Below are positions 33,207-33,481 of a stretch of 33,481 nt of DNA, piece by piece. The translations under genes and the position numbers were made by a program. Source of the DNA: JANXSD01 sp043758125 (lineage in GTDB: Bacteria; Bacteroidota; Bacteroidia; AKYH767-A; OLB10); assembly GCA_043758125.1 (NCBI GenBank), contig JAYVOC010000117.1, positions 1-33,481 of the forward strand, written 5' to 3'. Position 1 is the first letter of the stretch. The number at the start of each line of letters is the position of its first letter. The notes below the pieces were generated by a model. It was not told the DNA's origin, made no database searches, and saw only the letters and a list, made by a program, of their open reading frames with translations.

Positions 33207-33481
33207 TTGTTCTTAAAAAAATGCGAAAGTAGCTCATCCCGATAGCTATCGGGAGGTAGAGAGTGAATTTCAATGTTGTGTTCGGTTCTCCGAAAATTAA
33301 AATTAGTTTGTTCTTAAAAATATGTGAAAGTAGCTCATCCCGATAGCTATCGGGAGGTAGAGAGTGAATTTCAATGTTTTGTTCGGTTCTCCGAAAATTA
33401 AAATTTAGTTTGTTCTTAAAAAAATGCGAAAGTAGCTCATCCCGATAGCTATCGGGAGGTAGAGAGTGAATTTCAATGTTG
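33207..33481. repeat. 101-102 bp tandem repeat with an internal 16-bp palindrome (2.7 copies, truncated by window)
   Basis: Copies begin at 33207, 33308 and 33410, each with TTGTTCTTAAAA; the third is cut by the window end after 72 bases. Each contains the perfect palindrome CCCGATAGCTATCGGG (33238-33253, 33339-33354, 33441-33456). Copies 1 and 3 are identical over the 72 visible bases, whereas copy 2 has three substitutions there. A TTCGG/CCGAA hairpin follows the palindrome in copies 1 and 2. No open reading frame of note spans the array. The 33133-33206 stretch between mutS and the array holds only a short CCGA/TCGG hairpin (33171-33183). Confidence 0.9.

Noticed and set aside
33223..33307. 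Functional tRNA gene
   Set aside because: It has no anticodon stem, no T-loop consensus and no complementary 3' acceptor strand.
33207..33481. CRISPR array
   Set aside because: The whole 101-102 bp unit is repeated with no variable spacers, and no cas genes are in the window.

Overview
The window comes from an AT-rich member of the Bacteroidota. The evidence is a TonB-dependent receptor with a carboxypeptidase-like N-terminal domain, a PorV/PorQ-family protein next to a very large secreted protein (type IX secretion flavour), a patatin fused to an outer-membrane barrel, a bacterial GGGP/HepGP synthase, and promoters of the Bacteroidota type (TTG, 19-23 bases, then TAnnTTTG) with no obvious Shine-Dalgarno sequences. 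I cannot place it below phylum. Most of the window is conserved chromosomal core. No phage, insertion sequence, CRISPR array, rRNA or intact tRNA is visible.

Layout. 1-3323 (+): 3' end of a BamA/TamA-type barrel gene, then the ribosome-assembly GTPases era and der. 3432-9312 (-): patatin-barrel lipase, a signal-less BtuF-like protein, cystathionine beta-synthase, and a pnuC-ribosylnicotinamide kinase operon for NAD salvage. 9567-10499 (+): an AraC-type regulator divergent from pnuC. 10516-11985 (-): phosphopantetheinyl transferase plus GGGP/HepGP synthase. 12013-13332 (+): ahcY, divergent from the previous pair. 13438-14756: three small envelope proteins, one of them a lipoprotein with a Rieske-like motif that has lost its usual ligands. 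14853-18410 (-): smc. 18667-19119 (+): a small membrane-anchored protein of unknown function. 19246-28348 (+): a 9-kb cluster of TonB-dependent receptor, 1419-residue secreted protein and PorV-like protein. 28439-29332 (+): greA and a HIT hydrolase. 29324-30473 (-): ruvC and a SpoU-type RNA methyltransferase, divergent from mutS (30505-33132, +). 33207-33481: a 101-102 bp tandem repeat carrying a 16-bp perfect palindrome, running off the window edge.

Functional links: AhcY and cystathionine beta-synthase act consecutively on homocysteine (methyl cycle to transsulfuration). PnuC and the kinase take up and trap nicotinamide riboside. The 9-kb cluster looks like a cell-surface module in which the receptor and PorV-like protein serve the large secreted protein.

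The less expected signals are regulatory. Four genes have a -7 box ending exactly four bases before the start codon, which predicts leaderless mRNAs. Two divergent gene pairs (mutS/methyltransferase and ahcY/PPTase) have face-to-face overlapping promoters that should compete for polymerase. The terminal repeat array carries a tRNA D-arm-like frame interrupted by the palindrome.
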